From NCBI GenBank assembly GCA_900755095.1, contig CAAEFE010000121.1:1-63063 (forward strand): DNA of 63,063 bases. The letters are read 5' to 3'. Position numbers and translations under genes: made by a program. Position 1 is the stretch's first letter, and each line of letters opens with the position of its first letter. The DNA is from an uncultured Bacteroides sp. GTDB lineage: Bacteria; Bacteroidota; Bacteroidia; Bacteroidales; Bacteroidaceae. The notes under the pieces are model-generated. The model ran no database searches. It was given only the letters and a program-made list of their open reading frames with translations, and was not told where the DNA came from. Shown here one piece after another: positions 18,701 to 25,584 of this stretch.

Positions 18701-19649
18701 TGCGAAGAGTCTCATCACACACCATAAAGGAAGAGTGGGCGCTTCGAATGCAGCGGGAAAAGGGGCAATCTTTTATTTTGAACTACCCTTATTCACGGAT
18801 ACTTGCGGACAGCTGGAACCGGCTTCTGTGGAAGCAGCTACAGGCGTGGAAGTGAATGAACCGGATAGAATCGATTATACCTTCCTGAAAAAATATTCAG
18901 TGATGGTGGTCGAAGATACTCCCGAACTGCGAAGTTATCTGAAAGAAACGCTGAGTAATTATTTTGCCCGTGTATATGTTGCCAAGGATGGGAAAGAGGG
19001 ATTGGAACAGATCAAAGACCGATTGCCGGATATTATCATCAGTGATGTCATGATGCCCCGGATGAATGGGTTTGAACTTTGCCGGGAAGTGAAGACTAAT
19101 CTGGATATCAGCCATATTCCTTTTGTCTTATTGACCGCCTATCATAATTCTCAGAATATGTATACCGGTTATAAGACTGGAGCGGACGCCTTTTTGCCGA
19201 AACCTTTCGAAATAGACGGATTGCTGGCATTGATTCATAATCAGTTGAGGCAGCGCGAACAGATACGGGCAAGATATAAAGATGATAAGCTCTTGACGCA
19301 TAAGGAAGTGAGCTTTAGTAATGCGGATGAGACTTTCCTGCTGAAATTGAATACATTGATTGCGGATAATATGAGTAATCCGGAACTGGATGTTGCATTC
19401 CTTGCTACTAATATGTGCATCAGCCGTTCGTTGTTATTCAATAAAGTGAAGGCCATCACGGGTATGGGGATTGTAGACTATGTGAATAAGCAGCGCATTG
19501 AGCAGTCAATCGTGTTGCTTACTACTACTACCATGAACATTACTGAAATCTCCGAAGTGGTCGGCTTCTCCTCTTTGCGTTATTTCAGTAAGGTTTTCAA
19601 GTCTATAAAAGGAGAGATTCCTTCCGCTTATAGAAAACAGGATAAGTAA
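15732..19649 (+). CDS. Hybrid two-component system regulator (HTCS) of the polysaccharide locus
   Basis: One 1305-residue membrane protein combines sensor, kinase and transcription activator. In order: signal peptide; two beta-propellers built from repeats such as GYLWIGTESGLNCYD and GIVWVGTDGGGINRFD (about 30-650), the periplasmic glycan sensor; a Y_Y_Y Ig-like domain (about 690-755); a TM helix (about 760-780); a histidine kinase with FLTNISHELRTPLTL (phospho-His near 810) and the ATP-binding GGSGIGLSYAKSL; a receiver domain with phospho-acceptor Asp in DIIISDVMMPRMNGFE (near 1100); and an AraC-type HTH (about 1205-1300). It should activate the minus-strand operon 20188-35081. I chose ATG 15732, which gives the cleanest signal peptide; ATG 15720 is possible. 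Confidence 0.93.
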   Translation: MRKILFKIYLLFFFVGIAQPILSQSPYYYYKQLGIKEGLSQSKVQCVLNDHRGYLWIGTESGLNCYDRDHLKQYLHRPGDERTLPSNNITFIAEDSLCNLWVATMNGICLYDRGSDSFRTLSNNGKPIYVASYLLVEGGILLGGSGAIYKYVYATNKLEPLYYAQDPVYYNPFWQMIRYDEENILLNSRWHGIYSFNMKTYEVKKIESFTENNYTSIYLDSYKRLWVSVYGNGLYCYQGDQLIKHFTASNSPLTYDVIHDIMERDNQLWVATDGGGINIISLDDFSFTNIQQKQDDVHSFPANTIYRLYLDPANNMWAGSIRRGLIGIKNVYACSYQNVPFGNLYGLSNQTINSFFQDSDGIVWVGTDGGGINRFDPVSGTFKHYPATKYEKVVSIVEYTPDELLFFSFNKGLFIFHKQTGQIRPFVLIDKEMNDQTCINGFSVNIQRITKTKILFSAQHIFIYDMVTRKFDIVATMGEEYERHSPLIIATKGAKTYLSDLKNICEYDSSEGTFRTIYQGQYTINDASMDQDGIFWLASTEGLVRYDPRTGKSELINTSLFQDVASVVADNQYRIWIGTRRHLFVYSSRTHNFTTLEEVDGVLPNEYIFHATLLAKNGDVFVGGTTGMTVINSAVHFDTDEDYTVELLDVLLNGLPVSLSEEPQEAAETIQIPWNFSSLQLKVLLNESDVFRKNFFRFNIEGLDQELASSNSNSLVINYLPIGEYTITASYYTRDGGWSMKQPILHVVVTPPWWKTGWFYMGLYILLGAVAYSIVYYFYRKKKAKQKREIMRLKNKMYEEKINFLTNISHELRTPLTLICAPLKRIINQESDKQDVEKLLVPIYKQAYQMKSIIDMVLDVRKLEEGKDMLHILPHPLNEWVRSVGDKFISEFHVKGIRLEYELDEQIKEVPFDQNKCEFVLSNFLMNALKFSESGTTTTLITTLSQEKDWVRISVRDEGMGLNMVDTDSLFSSFYQGGHEKGGSGIGLSYAKSLITHHKGRVGASNAAGKGAIFYFELPLFTDTCGQLEPASVEAATGVEVNEPDRIDYTFLKKYSVMVVEDTPELRSYLKETLSNYFARVYVAKDGKEGLEQIKDRLPDIIISDVMMPRMNGFELCREVKTNLDISHIPFVLLTAYHNSQNMYTGYKTGADAFLPKPFEIDGLLALIHNQLRQREQIRARYKDDKLLTHKEVSFSNADETFLLKLNTLIADNMSNPELDVAFLATNMCISRSLLFNKVKAITGMGIVDYVNKQRIEQSIVLLTTTTMNITEISEVVGFSSLRYFSKVFKSIKGEIPSAYRKQDK

Positions 19650-20003
19650 ATCGCATTGATAACTTGGACTTAGGAACGTATACTAGAAATAAAAAAATAA
19701 ATATTAGTCTCATGCTCTCATTCTGTATGAGGTAAATATCATATAATCAGAACGATATGTAATGAGAGATACTTCTTTTGCAAGGTATCTCTCATTGTTT
19801 TCTACGCAAAATGGCTTTAATTAGGCTTATCTCTCATCCTTTTTTGCTTATCTCTCATTCCCTTTCCTTGCGTAAGTAGGTAAACAGACTACCCTTTGAG
19901 GGTTAATATCTCATATATCAGTTTCAAATAACAGGTACTTTGTAGCTCGGATACCTTATATCTTTGTTATATCAAGCCTATATACTTCTGTTTTCTTACC
20001 GAC
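19650..20003. other. Convergent intergenic region with TATCTCTCAT repeats
   Basis: No gene is visible. The 10-mer TATCTCTCAT occurs at 19786-19795, 19828-19837 and 19849-19858 (spacings 42 and 21 bases), with one inverted copy at 19762-19771. The first direct copy and the inverted copy form the HTCS terminator hairpin. The role of the other two copies is unknown. Confidence 0.5.
19761..19800 (+). terminator. Probable terminator after the HTCS gene
   Basis: A perfect 12-bp inverted repeat (19761-19772 and 19785-19796) is followed by GTTTTCT. It lies about 110 bases past the stop codon. Confidence 0.55.
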
Positions 20004-20105
20004 ATCTTCATCGTTCCACCCGGGTGAAACGATCTTGCCACTAGAGTGGAGAGATCTGTTCACTCTAGTGATGAGATCAGATCACTCGAGTGGAACGATG
20101 AAGAT
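20004..20105. repeat. 102-bp nested palindromic element A (four 12-bp palindromes, 22-bp period)
   Basis: The ends are a perfect 16-bp inverted repeat: ATCTTCATCGTTCCAC (20004-20019) against 20090-20105. Inside are four short palindromes of the form YCAC-NNNN-GTGR at 20016-20027, 20038-20049, 20060-20071 and 20082-20093, spaced exactly 22 bases start to start. The centre of the whole element is AGATCT, and most positions pair across that centre, so it is palindromic at both unit and element level. A second element of the same length and layout but different sequence lies at 62678-62779. It holds no plausible coding frame. Confidence 0.85.
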
Positions 20106-20187
20106 CTCCTATTAAAAATCTGATAACAATAGGTGAAAAGTACGACAGGATAGGGTCTTCTGCATAAGAGAAAGCGGTATATCCCGT

Positions 20188-21231
20188 CTATTCCATCATT
20201 TCTCTGCCTACAACGTTTATGAGCTTTAAGTCATAGTTATCATCGTGGGCATCTTGGAATAATTGCCAGATCATCACGCCGGCATAGTCGTTTTCTTTGA
20301 TGAACTTACATTTGTTGGCTATAGTAGGGCGGCCGTTATAATAAGTCTTGCCTATATTATCCTTGTCCGCTGCTTCATTTCCAAGATGTTTGAGTATGCC
20401 GCTATAGCGGATTCCACGAACGGCATCCACTGCGCCTTGCAGACTTTCCTCCCAGGAATATCCATAAAAAGGAAGTCCTCCCACTATTTTACTTTTGGCT
20501 GCACGGCATTGTTCATTCCAGTATTTGAGGTCTTTCACAAAGTCATCGTATGAAGCATGCTGGACCGGTTTGTCGGTAAATGCTCCCCGGTCATAACTCA
20601 TCAGGTTGATATAGTCGAAGTATTGCTCCCATTCGGTTCCGTAATTAAGCCAGCGGCTGTTGACGGCACAGGTCATCAGCATATTTTTCTCTTTTGCCAG
20701 GTATAAACCTCTGGCAAAAACCAATAATGAGGGGAAATTCTTATCCCAGTTGTCATATTCCTCATAATCGATGTCGAAGCCGTCCAGTTTATATTCTTTG
20801 GTGAATGCAATAATCTGCTGTATCAGTTCTTTTCTGGCTTTCGGATCATTGATGGCGGTAGTGAATTCTCCCGGACTGTTCTTTGCTAAAGATATCAGAA
20901 TCTTGACATTATGTTTGTGAGCCGTTTCACGTACACTTTCAATTCTCTTCCGGACAGGCTCGATGTTGAGTGTGCCGTCTGCTTTTACTCTTGCAAAGCT
21001 GGCATTGATATGCGTCAGATATTTCCATTCTATCGTAGGAAATAAACTTTCAAACTCCCAGTCGTCAAGCGCAAGGTAGCCGATAACTACTTTCTGGGTG
21101 ACTTCCGGTTGGGGCTGAGGCTGCGGTTGAGGCACATTGGGCTCCTGTGGGGTGTTGGTATTGGAAGAGGGTCCGCAACTAGTGAATAAAATGCTTACAG
21201 CCGTTAATAATGCGTATAATAAATGTTTCAT
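20188..21231 (-). CDS. GH18 family glycosidase lipoprotein
   Basis: A 347-residue surface or periplasmic lipoprotein: lipobox LFTSC (Cys19), then a Pro/Gln linker (PQPQPQPQPE, about 33-42), then a single GH18 TIM barrel. The catalytic motif DGFDIDYE (150-157) is intact, with Glu157 as general acid. GH18 enzymes cleave beta-1,4 bonds at N-acetylglucosamine, either chitin or the chitobiose core of N-glycans. Lack of carbohydrate-binding modules and the presence of a mucin-type GH16 next door argue against chitin as the target. It is the last gene of the minus-strand polysaccharide operon, 125 bases after the GH16 gene. It appears to correspond to BT2825. Confidence 0.88.
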   Translation of the reverse strand: MKHLLYALLTAVSILFTSCGPSSNTNTPQEPNVPQPQPQPQPEVTQKVVIGYLALDDWEFESLFPTIEWKYLTHINASFARVKADGTLNIEPVRKRIESVRETAHKHNVKILISLAKNSPGEFTTAINDPKARKELIQQIIAFTKEYKLDGFDIDYEEYDNWDKNFPSLLVFARGLYLAKEKNMLMTCAVNSRWLNYGTEWEQYFDYINLMSYDRGAFTDKPVQHASYDDFVKDLKYWNEQCRAAKSKIVGGLPFYGYSWEESLQGAVDAVRGIRYSGILKHLGNEAADKDNIGKTYYNGRPTIANKCKFIKENDYAGVMIWQLFQDAHDDNYDLKLINVVGREMME

Positions 21232-21356
21232 GTTTAATAAGTAAAAAAGATTTAATACCCGAAAACAAATAGAGGAATGAAAGTTTTGAATAGTCTCTAT
21301 ACTTCCATTCCTCCTTCTTTAGAAGTTCCTAAAAACCTTGGCTCCTACCTTAAAAC

Positions 21357-22478
21357 CTATTTATCTAACTTGGTTATTTTTACCCAGTCAATTTCCATGA
21401 TGGCAGGTAAGTTGGCATCATCGATAGGACCTGCCCATGAGCCCGGTCTGTCTCCTCCTAATCCCATGTTCAGGATGAGATAGAATGAAGAATCTTTTGT
21501 GAACGGCCATTGCTTCATTTCTGCTTCATTCTCCAGTTTCAGGTTTGAATAAGAGAAAGTCTCCTGTCCATTGATGAAGAAAGTCAGTTTGTCTTCGCTC
21601 CATTCTAAAGCGTAGATGTTCCAGTCCTGATAATTGCAAGTTACTTGTGCGGTGTTGGACGGATCTTTGATGTTCAAATCATACGTGTAGTGAGTATGTA
21701 TCGTATGATGGATCGCGGATTCCTGTTTCACATGTTCCATGATATCGATTTCTCCGCAATTCGGCCATCCGTCATAGATATATTTCTTCGGCATCATCCA
21801 GATAGCGGGGAATGCGCCATTGGGGTAACTGGTGATTTTGGCTTTTACTTCCACCCGTCCGAAGGTGAAGTCAAACTTACCTTGCGTTTCGATACCGCCG
21901 GCTTTGTATTCATCACCTATTTTTTCGGCTTTCAGTATAAGTCTGCCGTCTTTTACGTAAGCCTGGTCATAACTTTCGGACATTTCGTCGTTCCAGTCGG
22001 AGCCTGCTTTCTGGCAGAGTACCCATTTGGTCGGGTCCGGATTGCCGTCCACATCGAACTCGTCCATGAAGAGAACGTCCTTCATGGTGTCGTCAAACTT
22101 GGTCAGTACGATAGTATAGGTCGTTGTTTGATTGTCTTCGGTGGTGACGGTCACTGTCTGTTCTTTTTTCCAGTTGTGTACAAATGTTGCCGGGTCCGGT
22201 GAGATGGTGGCTCCATCGCTCATTAGCGTATAGTCTACGCCGGTGATGGTATTGGCATCCTCGATCGTACCGATTTCCACTCTGTGGGTGGTCTGGTCTA
22301 TCTTCCCATGATAATAGGAAGTCGTATTCGCTGACACATTATTTATTGCTACGGCAAAAGCGGTGAGCGGATATTTCTTTTCCGGAGTGATGTAATTGGT
22401 CTCATCATCCGAACAGGCAGCAGTGGAAAATCCGATGATTGCCATGTTCAGTATAAGTAATATTTTTCTTTTCATCAT
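21357..22478 (-). CDS. GH16 family endo-glycanase lipoprotein, likely mucin O-glycanase
   Basis: A 373-residue lipoprotein (Cys22 in FSTAAC). Residues about 30-130 form an Ig-like domain and about 135-373 a GH16 jelly-roll. The catalytic motif EIDIME (243-248) is intact: Glu243 is the nucleophile, Asp245 the helper and Glu248 the acid/base. GH16 as a family includes laminarinases, agarases and endo-beta-galactosidases. Gene order matches B. thetaiotaomicron BT2824, which as I recall was reported as an endo-acting O-glycanase that cuts poly-LacNAc in mucin. Substrate is therefore by context, not from sequence alone. A hairpin in the 93-base gap upstream may tune expression. Confidence 0.88.
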   Translation of the reverse strand: MMKRKILLILNMAIIGFSTAACSDDETNYITPEKKYPLTAFAVAINNVSANTTSYYHGKIDQTTHRVEIGTIEDANTITGVDYTLMSDGATISPDPATFVHNWKKEQTVTVTTEDNQTTTYTIVLTKFDDTMKDVLFMDEFDVDGNPDPTKWVLCQKAGSDWNDEMSESYDQAYVKDGRLILKAEKIGDEYKAGGIETQGKFDFTFGRVEVKAKITSYPNGAFPAIWMMPKKYIYDGWPNCGEIDIMEHVKQESAIHHTIHTHYTYDLNIKDPSNTAQVTCNYQDWNIYALEWSEDKLTFFINGQETFSYSNLKLENEAEMKQWPFTKDSSFYLILNMGLGGDRPGSWAGPIDDANLPAIMEIDWVKITKLDK

Positions 22479-22515
22479 AACTTTTTTGGTTCGTTCATTA
22501 TTTTACGTTGGTAGT

Positions 22516-22549
22516 AAAGTACCTGCCAGTTTGTACAGGCAGGTACTTT
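22516..22549 (-). other. Hairpin inside the operon, before the GH16 gene
   Basis: A perfect 12-bp inverted repeat, AAAGTACCTGCC (22516-22527) against 22538-22549. On the operon strand only a weak T-tract follows, so it is more likely a partial terminator or RNA-processing or stabilising stem than a full stop. Confidence 0.6.
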
Positions 22550-22571
22550 TTCTTTGTCAATGTTACGTTGG

Positions 22572-24047
22572 CTATTCGCCCCACTTCAGCGGTTCGATGT
22601 ATTCCCATTTGCGTAGCGGCAGTGTGCCATCGTTGCAGCGCACCATGATCTGTCCACCTTTCTCAACAAGAATATTTCCTGGTACTTTCCAGTCCTGGGT
22701 ACCATCGGAGATAGTGGAAATGATAAACTCATCGTTGAGGTACCATTCTACCCTAATCCATGTACCGGTTTCATTTTCTTCTTGCAGGATATTCCATCCC
22801 AACTTATTGTCAGCATTCGTATCCAGTGTTTTCACCGTTCCGGCTGCACCGCTAAATACTTTCTGGCTCCATGGAGTAGTGCTGAGGTCACTCTTTCCGC
22901 CTGCCACGTGCCAACGGAATTCGGTCCACGGAGTGGCATTAATCATGAAGAACATATTCATGTTGCCGTTGAACGGTCCGATGTAGATATTATATCGTCC
23001 AGGCATCAGTTGGCTGCCAAAGTAATAATCTCCGCTCACCTCTCTGTTTTCTTCGTTCACGGTAGTTCTTGATGATTCTGAACTGGCTTGTTTGATTCGT
23101 ATGGTAGTAGTCACCGGTTCTATTCCTTCTTCATCACTGAGGGAAGAGAGAATGATGGTTCCGTTGCGTACCGAAGAGCTAGTGCTGTATTCTGCTACAT
23201 TGATAACCAAATCGGCACTTCCATTAAATTCGGTTTGCTCAAATTCATACCATGTTTCGTCTGACGGAATCTCTTTCGTAACTCCCCAGCGTGAATTGGC
23301 TACTACGTGAATAGTCAGCTTTCCGCCCACAGCTTCCACTTCATACCACTTGCCGTTTTCGGGCTGTGCGGGTTCAATCTGTACACCATCTTGGGTGATG
23401 TTCACTTCCTGTTGTTTGTCACCATTGCGGTCATATAAAGTTACCACTCCGTAACGCATGGCACCGGTATTGGGGGTTGCTTTCAGTTCCACTGTACCGT
23501 TTTCCATTCCGGAAGCTCCTTGACTGATGGAAAGCCACTCTTCTCCATCAGTCACCTTGGCTGTCCACTTTTGATTGCTAAGCACACTGAACACTTCGGG
23601 CACATTTCCGTTTTTTTCAATCATATCCACTCCTTCGTACTCTAAGTAGGCAGTACCTTTTTGAGTCAGTGTGAATTTTTTACCGGTCCAATAATCGCTC
23701 TTGATGTTAATGACCTCAGTACGATCGTCCAAGCTGGTATTTTCCTCACATTTGATGGTTACATCGTATGTCTTTTCCGGGTTATCACCCGTGGCTGGTG
23801 AAATGGCATACCAGTCACCTTTGTTTTCTCCGAATATTTCCCATGGATCGGTTGATTTCACCTGGAAAGTGACGCTCAGTTCATCGGTTGTGCCGTCGGC
23901 GGGTAGTAGATATGAGTCTTCTACACGGTAGCGCAGGTCGACAGCCTTTTGCTTCTCATCGTCATCACAGCTTTGCAACACAGGAACTGCTGCCAGTAGT
24001 GTGAAAAGTCCTAAGAAGGCTATTTTATGTAATTTATCAGATTTCAT
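22572..24047 (-). CDS. BACON-domain surface lipoprotein (second)
   Basis: A lipoprotein of 491 residues (lipobox LQSC, Cys27) with tandem BACON-type Ig domains of about 90 residues each, seen as repeats such as EWLSISQGASGMENGTVELK followed by VNITQDG and then TTTIRIKQAS. The C-terminal part (about 330-491), with FFMINATPWTEFRWH, looks like a separate beta-sandwich and could be the glycan-binding part. It probably acts as a surface glycan-binding protein in the SusE position. I chose the ATG at 24047; the GTG six bases earlier is less likely. It follows the first BACON gene after 27 bases. No catalytic motif is seen. Confidence 0.82.
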   Translation of the reverse strand: MKSDKLHKIAFLGLFTLLAAVPVLQSCDDDEKQKAVDLRYRVEDSYLLPADGTTDELSVTFQVKSTDPWEIFGENKGDWYAISPATGDNPEKTYDVTIKCEENTSLDDRTEVINIKSDYWTGKKFTLTQKGTAYLEYEGVDMIEKNGNVPEVFSVLSNQKWTAKVTDGEEWLSISQGASGMENGTVELKATPNTGAMRYGVVTLYDRNGDKQQEVNITQDGVQIEPAQPENGKWYEVEAVGGKLTIHVVANSRWGVTKEIPSDETWYEFEQTEFNGSADLVINVAEYSTSSSVRNGTIILSSLSDEEGIEPVTTTIRIKQASSESSRTTVNEENREVSGDYYFGSQLMPGRYNIYIGPFNGNMNMFFMINATPWTEFRWHVAGGKSDLSTTPWSQKVFSGAAGTVKTLDTNADNKLGWNILQEENETGTWIRVEWYLNDEFIISTISDGTQDWKVPGNILVEKGGQIMVRCNDGTLPLRKWEYIEPLKWGE

Positions 24048-24074
24048 AAACACTTCAAGTTATTGTTTACACAT

Positions 24075-25553
24075 TTATTCATAAACTTCATAGTCTAACG
24101 ACTTAAAGACGATGGTACATTCCGGTGAGAATGGACCGCTGAATCCGGAATAGAATATTACGCCTTTATGTCCATCCAAGTCAAAGGCATTGTGTTTCTT
24201 ACCGGAATAGTATACTTTTCCGTTGATAGAGAATGTTACGTTTACTTTTGTCGCGTCTTCCGGATCAACTTTGGTATCTAACTCAATGGTTTTGATGTCG
24301 TTCATGCTTTCTTCCAGCGTAAATTCTTCAGCTGTCCAGTCGTAGTGAAGTTTAAAACTGGATTTTGTTGTTGAATCTTGCGGATAAATTCTGATTTGTA
24401 TCCAACCTGCACCGTTTGCTGCACCATTCCAGTGCCATGTGTCACCATTCAGGTAAAGGAATCCATCCGTTCCGGCAGGCATATTGACGCTTTCAAAGTT
24501 CCAAACGATTTTCCCCTTTCCATAAGAGAAGTTGGGCACATATCTATTTTGCGCATTGCTTCGTATGGTTGCATATCCTGTTTCCGGGTCAATATCTTCG
24601 GCTCCGTCTGCCCACATATTTCTAGGCTGTCTCACTTCAACGGGTACACCTTCAAATCCCGGAACATTGCTCTTGGGATAAAGCAACACATGTCCCACTC
24701 TTGTAATAAACAAATTGTTGTATCCTGCTTTAAGCGTCAGATTATTACCATCAGCTTCGGCACTTAGCCATTCCTTAAATTCGGCAGGAACCTCTACTTT
24801 CCACTCTACGCTGGAGTTGATTTCGATGTTTTTCTCTCCGCCCATGCCATTCAGTTGGTTGGTTTTTTCTTCTTCATTCTTGGGCTCGATGATGATACCG
24901 TCTTGTGTAATGGTGAATGATTTCTCCTGAAACTCTGTCTTGACAGTGATTTCAGCTGTTCTTACACCTCCTGTATTTTCTGGTATTGTGATGGTTATGG
25001 GAATTTTGTTGCCATCTTCATTACCATCGCCCGAAGCCGGAGAGATTTGTTCTACAAACTGTGTGGAAGGAATTATTTGGAATGGCTTGTTTGACACAAT
25101 ATTGAAAGAGATGGTTCCACCTACTGTCGGCACAATCTGGTCGTAAGGAATTACTACTAAATCTTCTTTCGAAGCCTGCTCGATAGTAACTACCTTGGTG
25201 CCTTCAACGCCTTCTGCCTTGATAGTCAGTTTGGCTGTACGTGCTTTCTTTCCTGTATTGTTTTCCATTGTCACCACAATCTCCGACACAAGTGAGCTGG
25301 CTGCACTCATCGAAGGAGTCGGCTTGCACCACTGCTGGTCACTTTCGATCGTCCAGGGAGTGTTGGAGCTGATGTTGAACACTACATTGCTTGGAGAAGT
25401 TGCCAAAGCAGTATAAGACTCCAAAGCATCTATCTGGATATTGAGAGGACCTTCCGGCTGTGAGTCGATGTCAAACTCCTGGCATGCTACAAAACTGAAT
25501 GTGCACAGTGCAAGAATCAGTTGCATTAACGTGTTGCTATATAACTTTTTCAT
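24075..25553 (-). CDS. BACON-domain surface lipoprotein (first)
   Basis: A lipoprotein of 492 residues with lipobox FVAC (Cys24). Three BACON-like Ig domains follow: NTPWTIESDQQWCKPTP with VVTIEQAS, then NKPFQIIPSTQFVEQISP with SFTITQDG, then SSVEWKVEVPAEFKEWLSAE. A C-terminal domain from about residue 320 contains GTDGFLYLNGDTWHWNGAAN, aromatic-rich and a plausible glycan-binding face. It shares layout with the next gene, so the two probably arose by duplication. The frame extends upstream to a TTG at 25580, but ATG 25553 follows a good A-rich translation signal. It sits directly after a susD gene. Confidence 0.82.
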   Translation of the reverse strand: MKKLYSNTLMQLILALCTFSFVACQEFDIDSQPEGPLNIQIDALESYTALATSPSNVVFNISSNTPWTIESDQQWCKPTPSMSAASSLVSEIVVTMENNTGKKARTAKLTIKAEGVEGTKVVTIEQASKEDLVVIPYDQIVPTVGGTISFNIVSNKPFQIIPSTQFVEQISPASGDGNEDGNKIPITITIPENTGGVRTAEITVKTEFQEKSFTITQDGIIIEPKNEEEKTNQLNGMGGEKNIEINSSVEWKVEVPAEFKEWLSAEADGNNLTLKAGYNNLFITRVGHVLLYPKSNVPGFEGVPVEVRQPRNMWADGAEDIDPETGYATIRSNAQNRYVPNFSYGKGKIVWNFESVNMPAGTDGFLYLNGDTWHWNGAANGAGWIQIRIYPQDSTTKSSFKLHYDWTAEEFTLEESMNDIKTIELDTKVDPEDATKVNVTFSINGKVYYSGKKHNAFDLDGHKGVIFYSGFSGPFSPECTIVFKSLDYEVYE

Positions 25554-25584
25554 ATATCTTTTAAATATTAGATTAGACAATTAA

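Noticed and set aside
20004..20105. Evenly spaced repeats that could be a small CRISPR array
   Set aside because: The repeating units are 12-bp palindromes with 10-base gaps, far below CRISPR repeat and spacer lengths, and the whole is itself a palindrome. No cas genes are in the window.
20188..21231. Calling the GH18 a chitinase
   Set aside because: The catalytic motif fits all GH18 enzymes. There is no chitin-binding module, and the locus context favours host glycans, so the substrate is left open.
21357..22478. Calling the GH16 a laminarinase
   Set aside because: The EIDIME motif is shared by laminarinases and endo-beta-galactosidases. Locus order points to the mucin-active type, and no beta-glucosidase is present.
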